A stretch of DNA of 64,000 bases from Dasyornis broadbenti (taxonomy: Eukaryota; Chordata; Aves; Passeriformes; Dasyornithidae), in contig VZRN01001124.1 in assembly GCA_013397935.1 (NCBI GenBank), forward strand, positions 2,464,917 to 2,528,916. The letters are read 5' to 3'. The translations under genes and the position numbers were made by a program. The notes beneath the pieces were generated by a model. The model was not told the origin of the DNA. It saw nothing but the letters and a program-made list of their open reading frames with translations, and made no database searches. Every line of letters starts with the position of its first letter. Position 1 is the stretch's first letter. Shown in pieces: positions 1 to 12,600 of the stretch.

Positions 1-775
1 TGTTTTCTTTAAGTTTAAAGCCATTCGCCCTTCACTTATCACTGCCTGTGCTTGAAAACAGTTCCTCAGCAGCTCTCTTGTAAGGCCCCCTTTAAGTACT
101 AGAAGGTGCTCTAAGGTCTGCCTGGAGCCTTCTGTTCCCCAGGCTCTGTTCCCCCACCTCTCTCATCCTGTTTATAATGGTACTCCACTCCTCTGATCAT
201 TCTCATGGCCCACCTCTGGACTCATTCCAACAGGTCCACATCCTTCTTGTGTTGGGGGCTCCAGAGCTGGATGCAGCATTCCAGATGGGGTCTTAGGAGA
301 ACAGAGTAGAGGGGGACAATCACCCCATTTACCTTCTGGCCACTCTGCTTTGGATGCAGCCCAGAATATGATTGTCTATACTCAACTGCACATTGCTGGG
401 TCATGTCAAGCTTCTCGTTCACCAACACCCCCAAGACCCTCTCCTCAGGGCTGCTTTCCATCCGTTCTTGGCCCAACCTGTATTTGTTCTTGGATTTACT
501 CTGACCCAGGTGCAGCCCTGTGCACTTGGCCTTGTTGAACTTCATGTTCAGGCCCTCAAACCTGTCAGAGTCCCTCTGGATGGCATCCCTTCCCTCCAGC
601 ATGTCAACTGCACCACACAGCTTGGTGTCATCAGCAGACTTGCTGAGGGTGTACTCGGTGCCACTGTCCTTGTCACTGACAAAGGTGTTAAACAATGCCC
701 ATCCCAGAACTGTCCACTGCTTTCCACTTGGATAAGGAGCCATTGACTGCAACTCTTTGAGTGTAACCACCCTTA
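1..775 (-). repeat. CR1 LINE fragment, 3' part of ORF2 and downstream sequence
   Basis: The - strand translation of 222-857 shows the C-terminal half of the CR1 reverse transcriptase in one frame, including a degenerate TSG-PQG/VLG region, then SADDTKLCGAVDMLEGRDAI (normally FADD; the motif is near 627-635) and LRPHLECCIQLWSPQHKKD. Sequence from the left edge to about 220 matches CR1 after that point, so the element runs off the window. It is truncated at its 5' side near 775 and is degenerate, with a Ser replacing Phe before ADD. No activity is expected. Confidence 0.9.
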
Positions 776-863
776 AGAAAGCGTCTTGTGGCTTGTCTGT
801 TCCTCTCTTGTGAATTTCCTTAGGAATTTGTTTGTGAATTTCACCACATTTAACCAAGGAAGG

Positions 864-897
864 AATGGTCTAAAAGGTCAAATGGTCTAAATGGTCA
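864..897. repeat. 17-bp tandem duplication
   Basis: Two adjacent 17-bp copies, AATGGTCTAAAAGGTCA and AATGGTCTAAATGGTCA, differ at one base. They sit just past the CR1 fragment and have no evident function. Confidence 0.8.
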
Positions 898-3800
898 AAG
901 TTTCTCTGAGATTTGTGAAAATATTTTTAAAGCCCATGCTGAAGGAATGGCTCTTTGTGGGTATTATTGCTTCCTGTACGGGTGAAATTCAGAAGGGAGA
1001 GCAATGCTGTTAGTTTCTGAGTTTGAAAACATATTTGTCAATTCAGTCCAAAGGCCTTTTCTACAGAAAGAGTTTGATAGCTTACTCACACTTGTGTCAT
1101 TTAAATGATACATTCCTGGCCTGTTTTTTTCCAGTAGGGTTGCATTTACTAGGGTATCTATTAAATGCAGGAATACTGCCAGTGGAAGGAAATAACTACG
1201 TGTGTGCCATCATTCTTGTTTTCATGTGTGTTCCCATTTAGTTGTATTTATTAAAATTTACCTGGTAATCAAGTGAGTTTGAGACTAGTAGGTCTGGGAA
1301 CAACATGAGCCTCTGAACTGGGGACCTGAGATACTTGGAGTACTGCTTTGCTACTAAAACAGCTGTGGTTTTTGGAGTGTTAACACCTTGAGTAAAGCCT
1401 TGCTATAGAATTGGAGACAAAGCAATGGTGATTTTACATCTGCTGTGTCTTGGTGGGTGAAACTTAAAAGAGGGATGCAGATAAGTTTGCTGCTTAAAAT
1501 AATCTGTGCTAGCTGCTGTGGATTAGGATAACACTGCAGTGATCCATTTTGAAAGGATGGTCACTCCAGCTGTTATGGATACAACTTTATGGAATCCCTA
1601 AAATACCCTAAAGCTTTCAGTTAATCAGAAAATGGTGATATATCTCCTCTTTCCCCCTTCTTATCTATTCCTCCTCTCTATTGGATTGGTTTCTTGCTGT
1701 ACCATAGAGGTAAGTGTGTTTTTTCATTCTCGAACCAGTCCATCAGGTTTATTTATCTGAGCCCCTGCTATGTTTTTGCTTCTTGCCTTTCATAGCTAGG
1801 TTTTTGGTATGGTAAGGGGGTTACAACATTTCAACCAGATTAAATAATCTGTTAGTGCATCTAATTCAGATTTGTCTTTACCTTCATTCTGGTCAGCTAA
1901 GTGATTCTAATGAGCTGTTCTCTTATTCTCACCCAAGCATCTCAGAGTGTTTTGCAAACATATCATGCCTTTTAATAGTCATAAAAATTTTCTCCATTTT
2001 TCGAATGACGTGAGTCCTAGGAATTAAAAAATGTGTTTGAAATAACACAGAACATCTATGGTAGAAAACAAAATAACTTTGTTGTCTTAGATGCTACTCC
2101 TATATAACAAGATATTTATTTTTCTGTGAGCTCTTTACTAAGATCTCTTTAGTTTGCATTGAACTGGCTTGCTCTGTGTTATTACTGATTTCTTACATTT
2201 TTTTAATGAGTAATTGTACTTTCATGTTTATAGATGTGAAGTAGAAGTTTTACTTTGAACTGGCTGTAAACTCCAAAGGGATTGCAGGGGTCTCTCAATT
2301 ACAGCGAAGGTTCTCCGACCATGGTGTGTTACATACAAAGGTTTTTTCCGCTCCTCATATATTTCCTCTCACGCTTAAGCAGAGTTTTGCTTTGAGTTTC
2401 AGGTTTGATTTAACCTCAGAAACTCAGAGCATAACTGAGTGGATACCACTGAATTTCTTTATAAATGGTTCTATTATCAAAGCCAAGTTAGAGCTGTTTG
2501 TGAAGTTGTTTGAAATGTATTGTGAATAAAGGCATGATGTGGGTCAAATTTGAAGAGGGAATATGCAAAACATGGGGAAGGAAAACAAGGATGCTGGTGT
2601 CTCTATTGTGGAGATGGGTGTGTACTAGGAAGATAAGGAAGGTGAGATCTTGTTTTGAGTAGCCAGTGTTTTGTGGCAGTAAAATTGTTGATTATATGAT
2701 TGCATACCAGAGTGTGAACACCAAGAGGGCTGTTTTCCCCTATTCTATTGATGTGACTTTGATAATGTATTTAAGCTCAATAGTTAAAATCTGTCCATTT
2801 TAATTACAGATCTGTGGGGCCAGTAGAACAGTAGAACACCTCAGGATTATTTATGGGACATCAAGTTGCTGCCTTTGTAGTGGTGAAGCCAGAAAAAAAA
2901 AAAAAAAGGACACTTTTCAGTATTGAATCAGCTTAGGAAGGGAGAGGTAAGGAGAGGTAGATCAGATTCATCCTTTTTCTCTCCAACTCTGTCGAATAAT
3001 GTGAAAGCTTCATTAAAGCAGCTTAGATGGATATTTTTGTTTGATGAATAGGATCCTGACTTGCAAGGTTGCAGACCAGGCTAAGTCACTTTGCTGGCTT
3101 AGCAACTTTATTTCCTCAGCTAGAAAATTGAGCTAATTATTTTTACTCTTTATTAGTATACCTCCAAGAGCTCTTGATGAAAGGAGTGATTTGCAGGACT
3201 GAGAGGCCCATCTGCCTAGGGCTGAGCCTCTCTGGGATCCCTCAGGGCTTTCCCATGGTGCAGGGAGGAGAGGGCAGGCTGCAGATATGGGGCAGGCAGT
3301 CACGCAACCCTGGCAGCACCTGGCACTGCACACGCTGGGGCCAGCCAGGGGCTGCCAGGGTATGTGAGGTGGGGTTGCAGGTTATGTGCTTTGCTTGGCT
3401 GAAGTGCTCCATTTCCCAGCTGCCATGGAACCTGCACAGAGAGCTTGAGGAGTCACCATGTGTTCCTCCATGGGACAGCATCTAGGGCCCAGCACTTCAT
3501 TTGGCTGTTCCCAGTGGAAGTGGAGCATTGCCCTACTTCCACCTGGATCCTGCCCTTGTGCTGAGGAGTAAGGGCGTGGCCCCTGAGACTGCCTATGGCC
3601 TGTGGTCCCTGGTCATAGCCTCGCTATAGTTTCTCCTTGCAAAATTTCTGAGCTGATTTTTAGGATTTCAGAAACAAGTACCTTTAATTTATGGGTGGAA
3701 GAAAGTTTGCAGCTTGAATCAATCCTGTTGACAAGATTGAAAGACCTGAAGGCTGATCTTGCACTCTTCCATTTACCTTCCTGAACTGGGAATGTTTCTT

Positions 3801-4194
3801 AGCATGGGCTGTGCTCCTGGTGCTGGCATGAGCACACCTGAAGATAGACTTTTCCATATGCGAGTAGCTGCTTAGAAGATAAAGTGACGCTAATTTTCCA
3901 TGCTGCTTCAGGACTTGATTCAAACCATATTAAGATCAATATTTAGTTAGATGCCTATTGTTTTTGATGGGCTGTGGATTAAGCACTAAAATTTTCACAG
4001 GTCAGATAGCCAAAGGTGTGAACGCGTGAAAGGATGAGAGTGTAGGAAGGACTATGCCTTGAGACTGGACCCTAGATTGTGCCAACATTTTTGACACTCT
4101 TGCTTTCAATAGCTTCTGAGATCTATTTCTAAGACACAGCTTCTGATCATTGTTGACCAGAAATGACCTTTGTTAGTTATTGAATGAATCTCAA

Positions 4195-4239
4195 TTTGAT
4201 CATCTCCTCTCCTGAAAAGTAGGAGAGAAGATGATCAAA
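4195..4239. repeat. 45-nt hairpin with 19-bp arms
   Basis: Left arm 4195-4213 (TTTGATCATCTCCTCTCCT), loop 4214-4220 (GAAAAGT), right arm 4221-4239. The arms are complementary except at one position. On the - strand transcript that position is a G-U pair, so the stem would be fully paired. It is too short for a normal microRNA precursor. Confidence 0.8.
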
Positions 4240-7200
4240 CCTTGTTTACTTTGAAGCAACTGAGCAATTGGAAGCTATAAGATGAACTGCATGTGCCGTT
4301 AATTTAGCAGTGGCAAATGCTGGCCGTGCTAGAATATAAAATAAGTTCATGCAGATACATGTGTAGTTGTGATGACCTACAAGACTCCAATTTATAGGTT
4401 GTGGCCTGCTTTTCCACTTCTCAGTGTGGCTGCATAGCAAGTAAATGAGGGATTTTGTCAGAAACAGTGTCTTCAGATCTTGTCAGTTGAACTCATATCA
4501 AGGATTTTGCCAATTACATAATTTGTTAAAGATTTATTGGCCCGGAAGAAGAATCAGGTAACAGGAATCCGCTTAGTTCTCTGCCTACTTTTTGTGTTTG
4601 AGGCAGGATGGAACCGCGCATTAAGCATTGCAGGCTTAGTGCAGTGGGGCATTTTTCTAAAGATGACGCTTTCTTCTACACTCAAAATGATTACCAAATA
4701 TTCAGATGCACACTGCAGTGTTCCATTTGTGTATTTTATGATCATAGGTCATCAATGTCACAATTGTACAACACATATAAAAGAGAAATAGAAGCAAGTG
4801 TGTATTTTTTTTCATGAAGGGGCTATTTTTAAGACTAAAAGTAATTAAATGGCAAAACATTAGTTATATCAGGATAACCCATCATTCTCTATTGCTCTAT
4901 TTCATTCTCCACTATTTCTTTCCCTCACTTGCCACCTGTTTTGAAGTTACTTTTTGACTTGTGGCTTTTTGCTGTGAATTTATTGTGAAGTAATGTTGGT
5001 GCAATTTTTCTTCTAAGAAGCAAAACCAGTTGTAGTTTTTTTTGCCATGTCACTTCCATTAGCTGCTGTTGCTCTGAGTTTTGCAGAGAAAACATCAGAG
5101 GAATTTTAAAAGGTCTGTTCTGTTAATTCTCAATTACCATGGGCCTTTTGTTTGTTTGGCCCAAGATTATCGTGAAGATTCATAATTTGGAGGAATTGTT
5201 ACCAGTTTTTAATTTGGGTCATTCTTTCTTTAGTAGAGAGAGATTGAAGTAGGGGTAGTGCCTGATCTTGCTTTTCCACCAGACAGTCAGATCTATTATG
5301 GTCTGTTGTGAGGGAAAGGTCTATTCATGGAATGATTTTATAATGATTTCTCTGTTGTTTTTCATGATTAACAGAAAACAAATAATAAAAATTTCCTAGC
5401 TTCATGACTGTAATGTTTTTATAAATGTCTGTATTTATGTGTGTTGGAAAAGGATTTGTCTCTATGCTTGATTCTTTTCTTTAAAGATTCAGATTAATCC
5501 TAAAAGTGTTTACTCAGATGTGATGAATTACAAGTGGATGAAATTACATTGCTGTCAGATTGACTCATCGTGCTGCTTTGCTGCCTCACTTGGGAAATTG
5601 ACTTTCATCTCTGCAGAGTTAGCTCCCTTGAAGACCTGAGTTTTACACAAATGACATATCTGCCTTGTTAGAAGTCTAGAGGGTTTTGGTAGCTAGACTT
5701 TGAGATGATAATCAAGGATAAGGCAAACAAAAGGCTAGGGGTGTAGGACATCTGGAAGGGAAGGAAAAGCAATACCTATCTCTCTGACTTAGTCATGACA
5801 AGTGTCTTGCCAGAAAAGATGTGCGGGGTCACTAAGCAAGATGAGGAGAGTGGGGAATGTTTTAGGATGTATCAGCTGGCAAACAGTTTGTAATCCCCCA
5901 GCACCATGTATGGCATTATCCCAGCAGCTGGAGCACGTGGCAGTGAAAGATTATCTGGTGTGGCTGTACGTCTTATGCAGTCACTGCCCTTCAGTCGCTA
6001 AGTCTTAATGTCTTTTATAATTGATGGAGAGAATGCGGCTTGGTGACTGGAACATGCTGCATCCTGGTGTCTCCTATCATTCTGTGTAAAAGGGGAAAAG
6101 TAATTGCTTCTCTGTAAAGCTTTTTCTAGTTTTGTGGTTGCTAATAGGACTGTGATTATTAGAAGTTTTATTTTGTAGCCTTCTAAACCACTTTAATTGC
6201 AGCAAGAAGAGACTGCAGATGTGGGAGGAGTTAGTTATACTGAAAGCCTCTAGGAGAACAGTGTCTGTCTGAACATTTTTGCATAATTCTGTGAGAGTTT
6301 TCACAGCAAAATGAAAAGGAAAATTGTTCCTTGCTCAGCATTTTGCTAAATGCTGTTCACTCCCAATAGCTCAAATAGCCTGAATACCATGAGGGCTTCT
6401 TACTAACCTATAACTATGTTAATGCCTTTCTTGCCACAAGGGTAGTTTCTCCCAGTAAAAAGCCAAAAAATTGCACACTGCGGAATGCACATCGCAGATA
6501 TTGCCAACAAACTGCTGCTGCAAGCTCCCTGTGAAAATGAAGCATTATTTACAAGGCTGCCTTGCTTTAGAGAGAACTTTTAGTGGAAAATAGTTGCTGT
6601 GAAAGGAAAATCTGGTATGATGGAAGTGTTTGATTGAGTTCAAGTACTTTGTTGTACCTTCAGGTGCACAGGATCTGCAGAGTACATGTGACAAAAGTCA
6701 CGTTGCTTTAAGCTTTATGGAACTCTGAAAATGGTGTAAATAGGCTGTGGGCATGGGGAGAGGATGGTCTCTCACAGACTTCGGCATTTCCAGTTCTGAT
6801 AAAGTGAGGGTCAGTTATGTTTGGATACCATTTAAGGTTAGCCTGCCTTCAGAGTAACAGTTTGGTGTGCCTGTCATTTAGTGTTTACTGAGTTTAGATA
6901 AGATAGGAGATGTTTGTGTCTTTGAGTCCTGAAGAAATAAAAATAAGACTGAATCAGGTCCTAAAGCTGAAGATCTTGCCTTAAATTCCTAATGATATTC
7001 TAGACTGAGGTTGACTTGACAGTAACATGGCACTGCAGGCTGGGTTCAGGGAGGAAGAGGGGTGTCTTATCTGCTCTTCGCAGGCAAGAGCTTGTTTTTA
7101 TCTGACCTGGTGACTTTTAACCGAGATTAAGGAAAACAACATGTATGTTTCAATGAGCTTAAGCACATTCCTTAGGTGAGAAGTGTTCAGGAAATTCATT

Positions 7201-7482
7201 GTGGGGCCCAGTGTAATACACTGTTCTGCTGTGTGGAATCAGTCTTGTAAATCCATAGCCCAAGCTCAGAAGAGACCTTCCTGATTGTGGTGTTTTAGTG
7301 CTTGCACAGAATGGGCCAAAGAGTTTCCTCTCCATACTTAAATTTATATATATTAAGGCACAGAGGTTGTTATATTGATTCACATTTCTGAATTTAAGCT
7401 TTTTCCTTGCAACTTAATATAATTCAAATTAATATAAGTGCATCCTACAAAATTATTTCATTGTTGGGGAGAAAGGTACTGT

Positions 7483-7510
7483 GCTATTTCAGGTACTTAC
7501 CTGAAATAGC
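7483..7510. repeat. 28-bp palindrome
   Basis: GCTATTTCAGGTA, then CT, then its exact reverse complement TACCTGAAATAGC. Thirteen perfect pairs around a 2-nt centre. No function is recognised. Confidence 0.85.
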
Positions 7511-7631
7511 GGTAAGACAAGGCTTGTGGGCTAGCACATTTTAACCACTGCTTTCAAGCCCTGTTAAATGCGTACAAATTCTAAAAATTATGCTTGTATT
7601 GCATTTTGTACCGGTGAAAGTGAAAGGTGTC

Positions 7632-7709
7632 TCTGCCCATGGCAGGGGGGTTGGAACCAGATGGTCTCTAAGGTCCCTTCCAACCCAAATCATTCTGTGT
7701 TTCTGTGTG
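7632..7709 (+). repeat. CR1 3'-end fragment
   Basis: The stretch has the standard avian CR1 tail: CATGGCAGGGGGGTTGGAAC, then TCTAAGGTCCCTTCCAACCC, then a decayed ATTCTGTG-type 8-bp repeat. It is in + orientation and only about 78 bp long, a typical 5'-truncated copy. Confidence 0.85.
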
Positions 7710-9147
7710 TAAAGATTGTTAAGTGAGAACTTTTACATTACTGCTGGGAGAAGTGAGCTGTCACTCATTCAGCTCCTCATGCTGTCAGCTTTGGAACTTG
7801 TAGACAGACAAACATTGGCACGAGCTCTTGTTTCGCAACAGGAACAGCTGCTATATCTGGGCTTTGCCTTGCGGCCACCCTTTGGTCTGCTGTGAAAAGA
7901 ACCTGCCTCGGCTCTCCAAGGTGCTGTAGCTCTTTCCCCTGGTGATTTCTGATGTGGTTACAGTTGTCAATAGGGAAATTGCTAGCAGATTGAAAATGTG
8001 TGGGCAATGTCAAATGAACTGTTGCTGCAAAATGCACACAAAAGATCATGCTGATTTGGTTGTACTAGTTTACATTTAGTCTTGATGTCTAGAAGTTATT
8101 ACTTTGTTTTTATTTTAATTGTAATGGAGCAGCCAAAGAATCAACAGATTGCTGCCCTTTCTCAAGCAACAGCAGTTAAGGCTAAGCTTATGTCACAAAA
8201 GCCTATCTGGGCTTTGTCATCTCTCAAGACAGCCAGCAGTTTTCTTAAGTGCAACAAAAGTTGCAATTCTAACCGTGTTCCAGTTCCACAGAGATCTCTG
8301 CAAACTGTGTTTAGCTTGTGAGGGTGCACTTGTCAAATTAGTACAGATACATAGCATTTTTTGGTCTGACCATCTCTCTTATCACCTCGTACTGAAGATG
8401 TAGTAGAAGAGAGGTTTTGCTTTAAGTCTTTCACTTGCAGTTCAGTTACACAGCTTTTTTGTTTGTTTCTTTTCCCCCTCTGCTCTCCTGTCTCCCACAT
8501 CTCATTCTCCAAACTGCCAACTGCATCTATTGCTTGTATTCATCTGCAGTGGGAGGATTTCAAAGTACAGAAGCTTTGCCAAGTTTTTTTGTGGATTTTG
8601 TTCAAGCTCACTACTTCTATTTCTGTGGTTTACTTGGGGCTACGTAGTCATCTACATGGAGATGATGATCTGAGTGGAAAATACGGGCATTTTGTAATTG
8701 GCCTAGCAATTACTTCTTGTGCTGTAGAGAAACCAGAAACATAAAAGTCCTGCTTATGCTCAAAATATCTGGTTGTCAGAACTCTTTTGAAGAAGCTCCT
8801 TATTATGTCCTTTTTGTAGTGAACTGATAACAAGTGGGTTTATTCCCTTGCACAACACTTCTCAAAAAAAAGCACTGTTTGTCTGTTCTCTTTTCCCATT
8901 GTTCATCTTTTGTTCCTCTCTAGTGGTATAGTTTTCTCTTTCTCCATTTACTACTATGTTATATAGAGGCTGAATGGCTGACTAGATTTAAAGGTATTTG
9001 TAAAGTGCCTCTGGCAAAAGAGTTGAGGCATCTGTGTTCTTGCATCTCTGCTAATGGAAGTCAAAAGAGAGACCATGCTTGCATTTCTGGCTGGCTGTGT
9101 CAAGCCATTGCTTAAGGGACAAGATGGGAAATGGGGCTGTTGAAGAG

Positions 9148-9163
9148 CTCTGGAATTCCAGAG
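9148..9163. repeat. 16-bp perfect palindrome upstream of the PRR5L exon
   Basis: CTCTGGAATTCCAGAG reads the same on both strands and is extended by imperfect GAAGAG/TCTTC flanks (one missing base). It lies about 90 bp before the acceptor of the first coding exon. Confidence 0.75.
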
Positions 9164-9249
9164 TCTTCCCAAAGTTGCTGTTAATGACACAGAATATTTT
9201 CATCTCTCCCTTCTGTGCCTTACTCTTTTCCTTTCTCTTTGCATTCCAG

Positions 9250-9613
9250 GACTGCCTCAGTTCCTTCATCATCCTGCAGCGCATGTCACAACCCGACATG
9301 GTGGGGAACTACTAGTCCAGCCCTGACCCTCTGCTTTTGGCTGAGTCCTTGGGCTTGAAGACTCATTCACATTGCTGAGATTGACACTTGAACCTTCAAG
9401 AGAACAGACTTTCTGATGGTCCTGCTCCACTCCACCTGACCCTATGAAAGGAGGGTTCACCACAGCTCCATCCTTTGCACTCCAGTTCCACAAGATGGGC
9501 TCATTCAGAAGGCCTCGACCTCGCTTCATGAGCTCCCCTGTCCTTAGTGATCTGCCTCGGTTCCAGGCAGCCCGGCAGGCGATGCAGCTCAGCTCCAACT
9601 CTGCCTGGAACAG
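9250..9613 (+). CDS. PRR5L: PRR5L first coding exon with part of the 5' UTR
   Basis: A long pyrimidine tract ends in ATTCCAG at 9249, so the exon probably starts at 9250. The 5' UTR would then be 9250-9443 and coding starts at 9444. The donor is CAG|GTGAGC after 9613, leaving a phase-2 junction. The exon encodes residues 1-56 and two bases of codon 57, including the basic GSFRRPRPRFMSSPVLSD segment that PRR5 and PRR5L share. The acceptor is inferred from sequence only; transcription could instead start inside this exon. An ATG at 9495 (codon 18) has a better Kozak context than the first one. Confidence 0.85.
9283..9315 (+). promoter_or_regulatory. Upstream ORF 1 in the PRR5L 5' UTR
   Basis: ATG at 9283 opens a ten-codon reading frame ending in TAG at 9313-9315, with a second in-frame ATG at its sixth codon. 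It lies inside the inferred 5' UTR of the first coding exon. It would reduce initiation at the PRR5L start if the transcript includes 9250 onward. Whether it is translated is not known. Confidence 0.4.
9416..9439 (+). promoter_or_regulatory. Upstream ORF 2 in the PRR5L 5' UTR
   Basis: ATG at 9416 is followed by six codons and TGA at 9437-9439, only four bases before the main ATG at 9444 and in a different frame. This spacing is very short for reinitiation at 9444 and would favour the later ATG at 9495. The regulatory role is inferred. Confidence 0.4.
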
Positions 9614-12600
9614 GTGAGCAGGACCCGTCTGGGCTCAGCTCCTCCCCTGCATTGGCTCCTTAATTAGGGTCATGTGTATCTTATGCTTGTTCTTCACACC
9701 ATGTATGACTACGCTTGTCTATTTATAAGCATGAACAAATTTTTGGTATGCCCAAGCTTTTCTGGCATTGAAAGCACCTGTGGAGTTGAAAAATTTAGAC
9801 CTAATAGTGTTCATTTGGTTTTGGCCAGTGTTGTTCAGCTGTAGTGTCTTGAAGTAAAGCAGAATTGTTTTTTGTTAACAGTTGCATCTTTTAAGTACCA
9901 TTTAAGAAAACACATTCCTAGTACTGTAATAAATGCCAGTTTCTTCATTCACAAAGGCATTTATTTGCGTATTATGAGGCTTTTATCACAGTCAAGTTCC
10001 TCTGACAACTAAGCTTGTGGCTTCTACCAGCGTTTCCTATTGACAGCTAATCCTGTCTGCTGTGCATTCACGCAGCAATGGCAACTGGAAAAACAATGCG
10101 AAAGGTGAAGAGGGAGATGTCGTATGTCTTGATCTGATCTAATAGTCTGCTGCTACCGGAAATGGGTGTTCCCACCTTCCCTTCTGCCACCTGGCACCAG
10201 CCCTGTGCTCTGCAGACCCTTCTTGCTTGCTGACCTAGCTGTTTGCCAATGTCAAACAGAAGTAGCCTGGCAAAAACATTGCAGTTTTGTGCCATGGTAG
10301 TGAGCTGAAGCATGCAGATGCCATAACTGGCCCACAGAAGGGAATGTCTGTTAAGGGAATGACACATCCCCTTGTTAGTCTTGGCAAGCCTTTAGACCTG
10401 CTAAACTTTCTTGTTTACTGTCACTTTATGACTTCCTCTGTGCTGGTGAGAAAATCAGAAGATACGCCAACAGCATCTTACAAGCATTAACAGGGCTTAA
10501 ACTCAGGTCTGTCTGAGATGATGCTGGCTGCAGAACATCTTCCCGCACAGCAAGAGTCTTGCCAGATGCTGCAGCTTGGGTGGTTCCTGCTAGGACCACT
10601 CGATAATGCAGTGTGATGTATTTGGCAGATATTACCAAAAATCTATGTCTTCTCATAGCAACTAGCCTGCAGCACACAGCAAAGATACCCTAAATGGTTG
10701 TGTTCAAGCAGTGTCCCTATAACAACTTTCACTTGCTTGCTCTAGGCAGAACTTGGGGTTGGTTCTGCTCCGTCTCCCAGGAGAACTGTAGGCAAGAGAG
10801 AGTAACGATTTCAAGGTGAGAAAGAGTGGAAGTGTTTAAGAGCAGTTAACTTCACCTGGTTATAACCACTCTGCTTTTGGTGTCTAGCTCATACTGTGTT
10901 TTGTGGTTGTTATTTATGGATGTTGTCCTGTCTCATTTTGGTTTTTCAGTGTTCAAACAGCAGTGATAAATGTGTTCAAAGGAGGAGGCTTGCAGAACAA
11001 TGAACTTTACACCCTCAATGAAAATATCAGGTAGATCACTGAAATGCATGAAAATGGATTTTTGTTGCTTCTTGTTTGGTGTTTGCTTGGGTTTGTTCCC
11101 CTTCAGAACCACAGTTAGATATTGATGGGAGGAGAAGGGATGAAAGCAAACTTAAGCACAGCTTTGGGGTTTCTGGCTAACTTACTTCTCTCTTGCTGTT
11201 GAGTGACATGAATGGCATAGGATATTTGGATAAATTTTCTACAACTTGTGTGGATATGAAGCTTTGATAAGGATAGGTTGTGTATTGACTTGGATTGGAA
11301 GGCTTATGTTCCTTCCTTGGAACTGTGCCTCTTTTGGATATGTTTTATACATAACAATATTGGCATCTCTTTTCTACATCCAAACTTCTCAGAACAGTGG
11401 AGTGTTTAAAGCAAACCACAGCATTTCATTTAGAAGCTTAATCTTTTCATGATAATTGCAGAGCAAAACCTGAAAATGTGAACCCTAAAGATAAAAAAAT
11501 CTAAAACCTTGCTAACATTTTCTGCCACTGATACTAGTGATGGTTAGAAGTATCATTTTCTTATAAAAGCAGGTTTCATGATTATCTGTGGTTTTATTCT
11601 GATTAGTTGGAAAGTTTGATTAGCAATAAATAGGACTGTAGAGTAGACAAAGAACAATTTACTCTTGTCTTGGTTCCAAGTGTTGCTAAGAGGAGTATTG
11701 TCAGGGCTCATAGATGTAGATTCCTCCTCTTCTCTTTTCACCGCTGCATCCACATTAATTTGTCAAGAGTGCTGTCATACATGTCTCCAATGCTTCTTTT
11801 AAATGCCCTCTCCTCATCCTTATTGCATTTTTTTCTGAGCTCCAAGATTCAAATGACAATTTGAGCTAAGTGTGTACTAAACAATGGTCTGAACTACTCC
11901 TTTCCCTACTTTCAAAATAGATGCAGCTATCAGGGCAGGAGACTCTGTCCAATTTGGTCTAGTCCCAAACCAGAAAAATTTAATATTCCTTTTGAGAGTT
12001 GAGCAAGGGCAGCATCTTGTGCTTTAACGACATTTTGGTGTGTTCAGGTCAGAAGTCTTCAAGTTATGTTTAAATACTTGGAGCAGTCTTAATTCTCCGT
12101 GGGATGAGTATTTGTGGACATGAAAATAAAAACAGATGTTGTAAGGCTTGGGAAATACCTTAAGACCCAGCTTGTTAGCAGCTTGGGGAGTGGCTTTGGG
12201 CTTTGTGATGTGCCTGCCTGGGTGTTCCCCGTGGCAGTGGCTGCATCCTGCTTTTCCCCTGCAGTGCAAGCAGGTGCTCCTTCCCACCCTTCCAGGGAGG
12301 CAGTACACCGGGCAGAATTGCTGTGGGACTGGGCTTGGCCCCAGTGGCTGGACCATGCTCTGTTCATGTTGGTTGCTGAAGTGAATGCAGACTGTCAAGA
12401 ACCAGGTGAAGAACAGGAAATCCTTTATGAGCTGTGTACACTTTGAGAGCAGTGCTGATGGTGAGAGGGGAAATGCCCTCTTCTACAGACATGTGCTACC
12501 AGGCTGTACTTGGAAGCACTCACCTTGAATTACATGATTAATGTTCCTGCAGGTGCCCTGCGCATTGCTTACATCTCCAAATGTCACTCTTTAAATAGAC

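Larger units (their letters stand above)
776..9249 (+). other. Non-coding sequence upstream of the first PRR5L coding exon
   Basis: Probably a PRR5L 5' intron, because mammalian PRR5L has non-coding exons far upstream. There is no CpG-rich promoter and no conserved protein-like frame. The open frames here are short and lack codon structure. Contents that can be named are a 17-bp duplication, a poly-A run near 2894, a CR1 tail at 7632-7709 and three palindromes (4195, 7483, 9148). Confidence 0.6.

Noticed and set aside
222..857. 211-residue open frame on the - strand as a host gene
   Set aside because: Its sequence is the CR1 reverse transcriptase C-terminal region, degenerate and truncated.
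9269..9598. 109-residue open frame on the - strand
   Set aside because: It is the antisense shadow of the first PRR5L coding exon.
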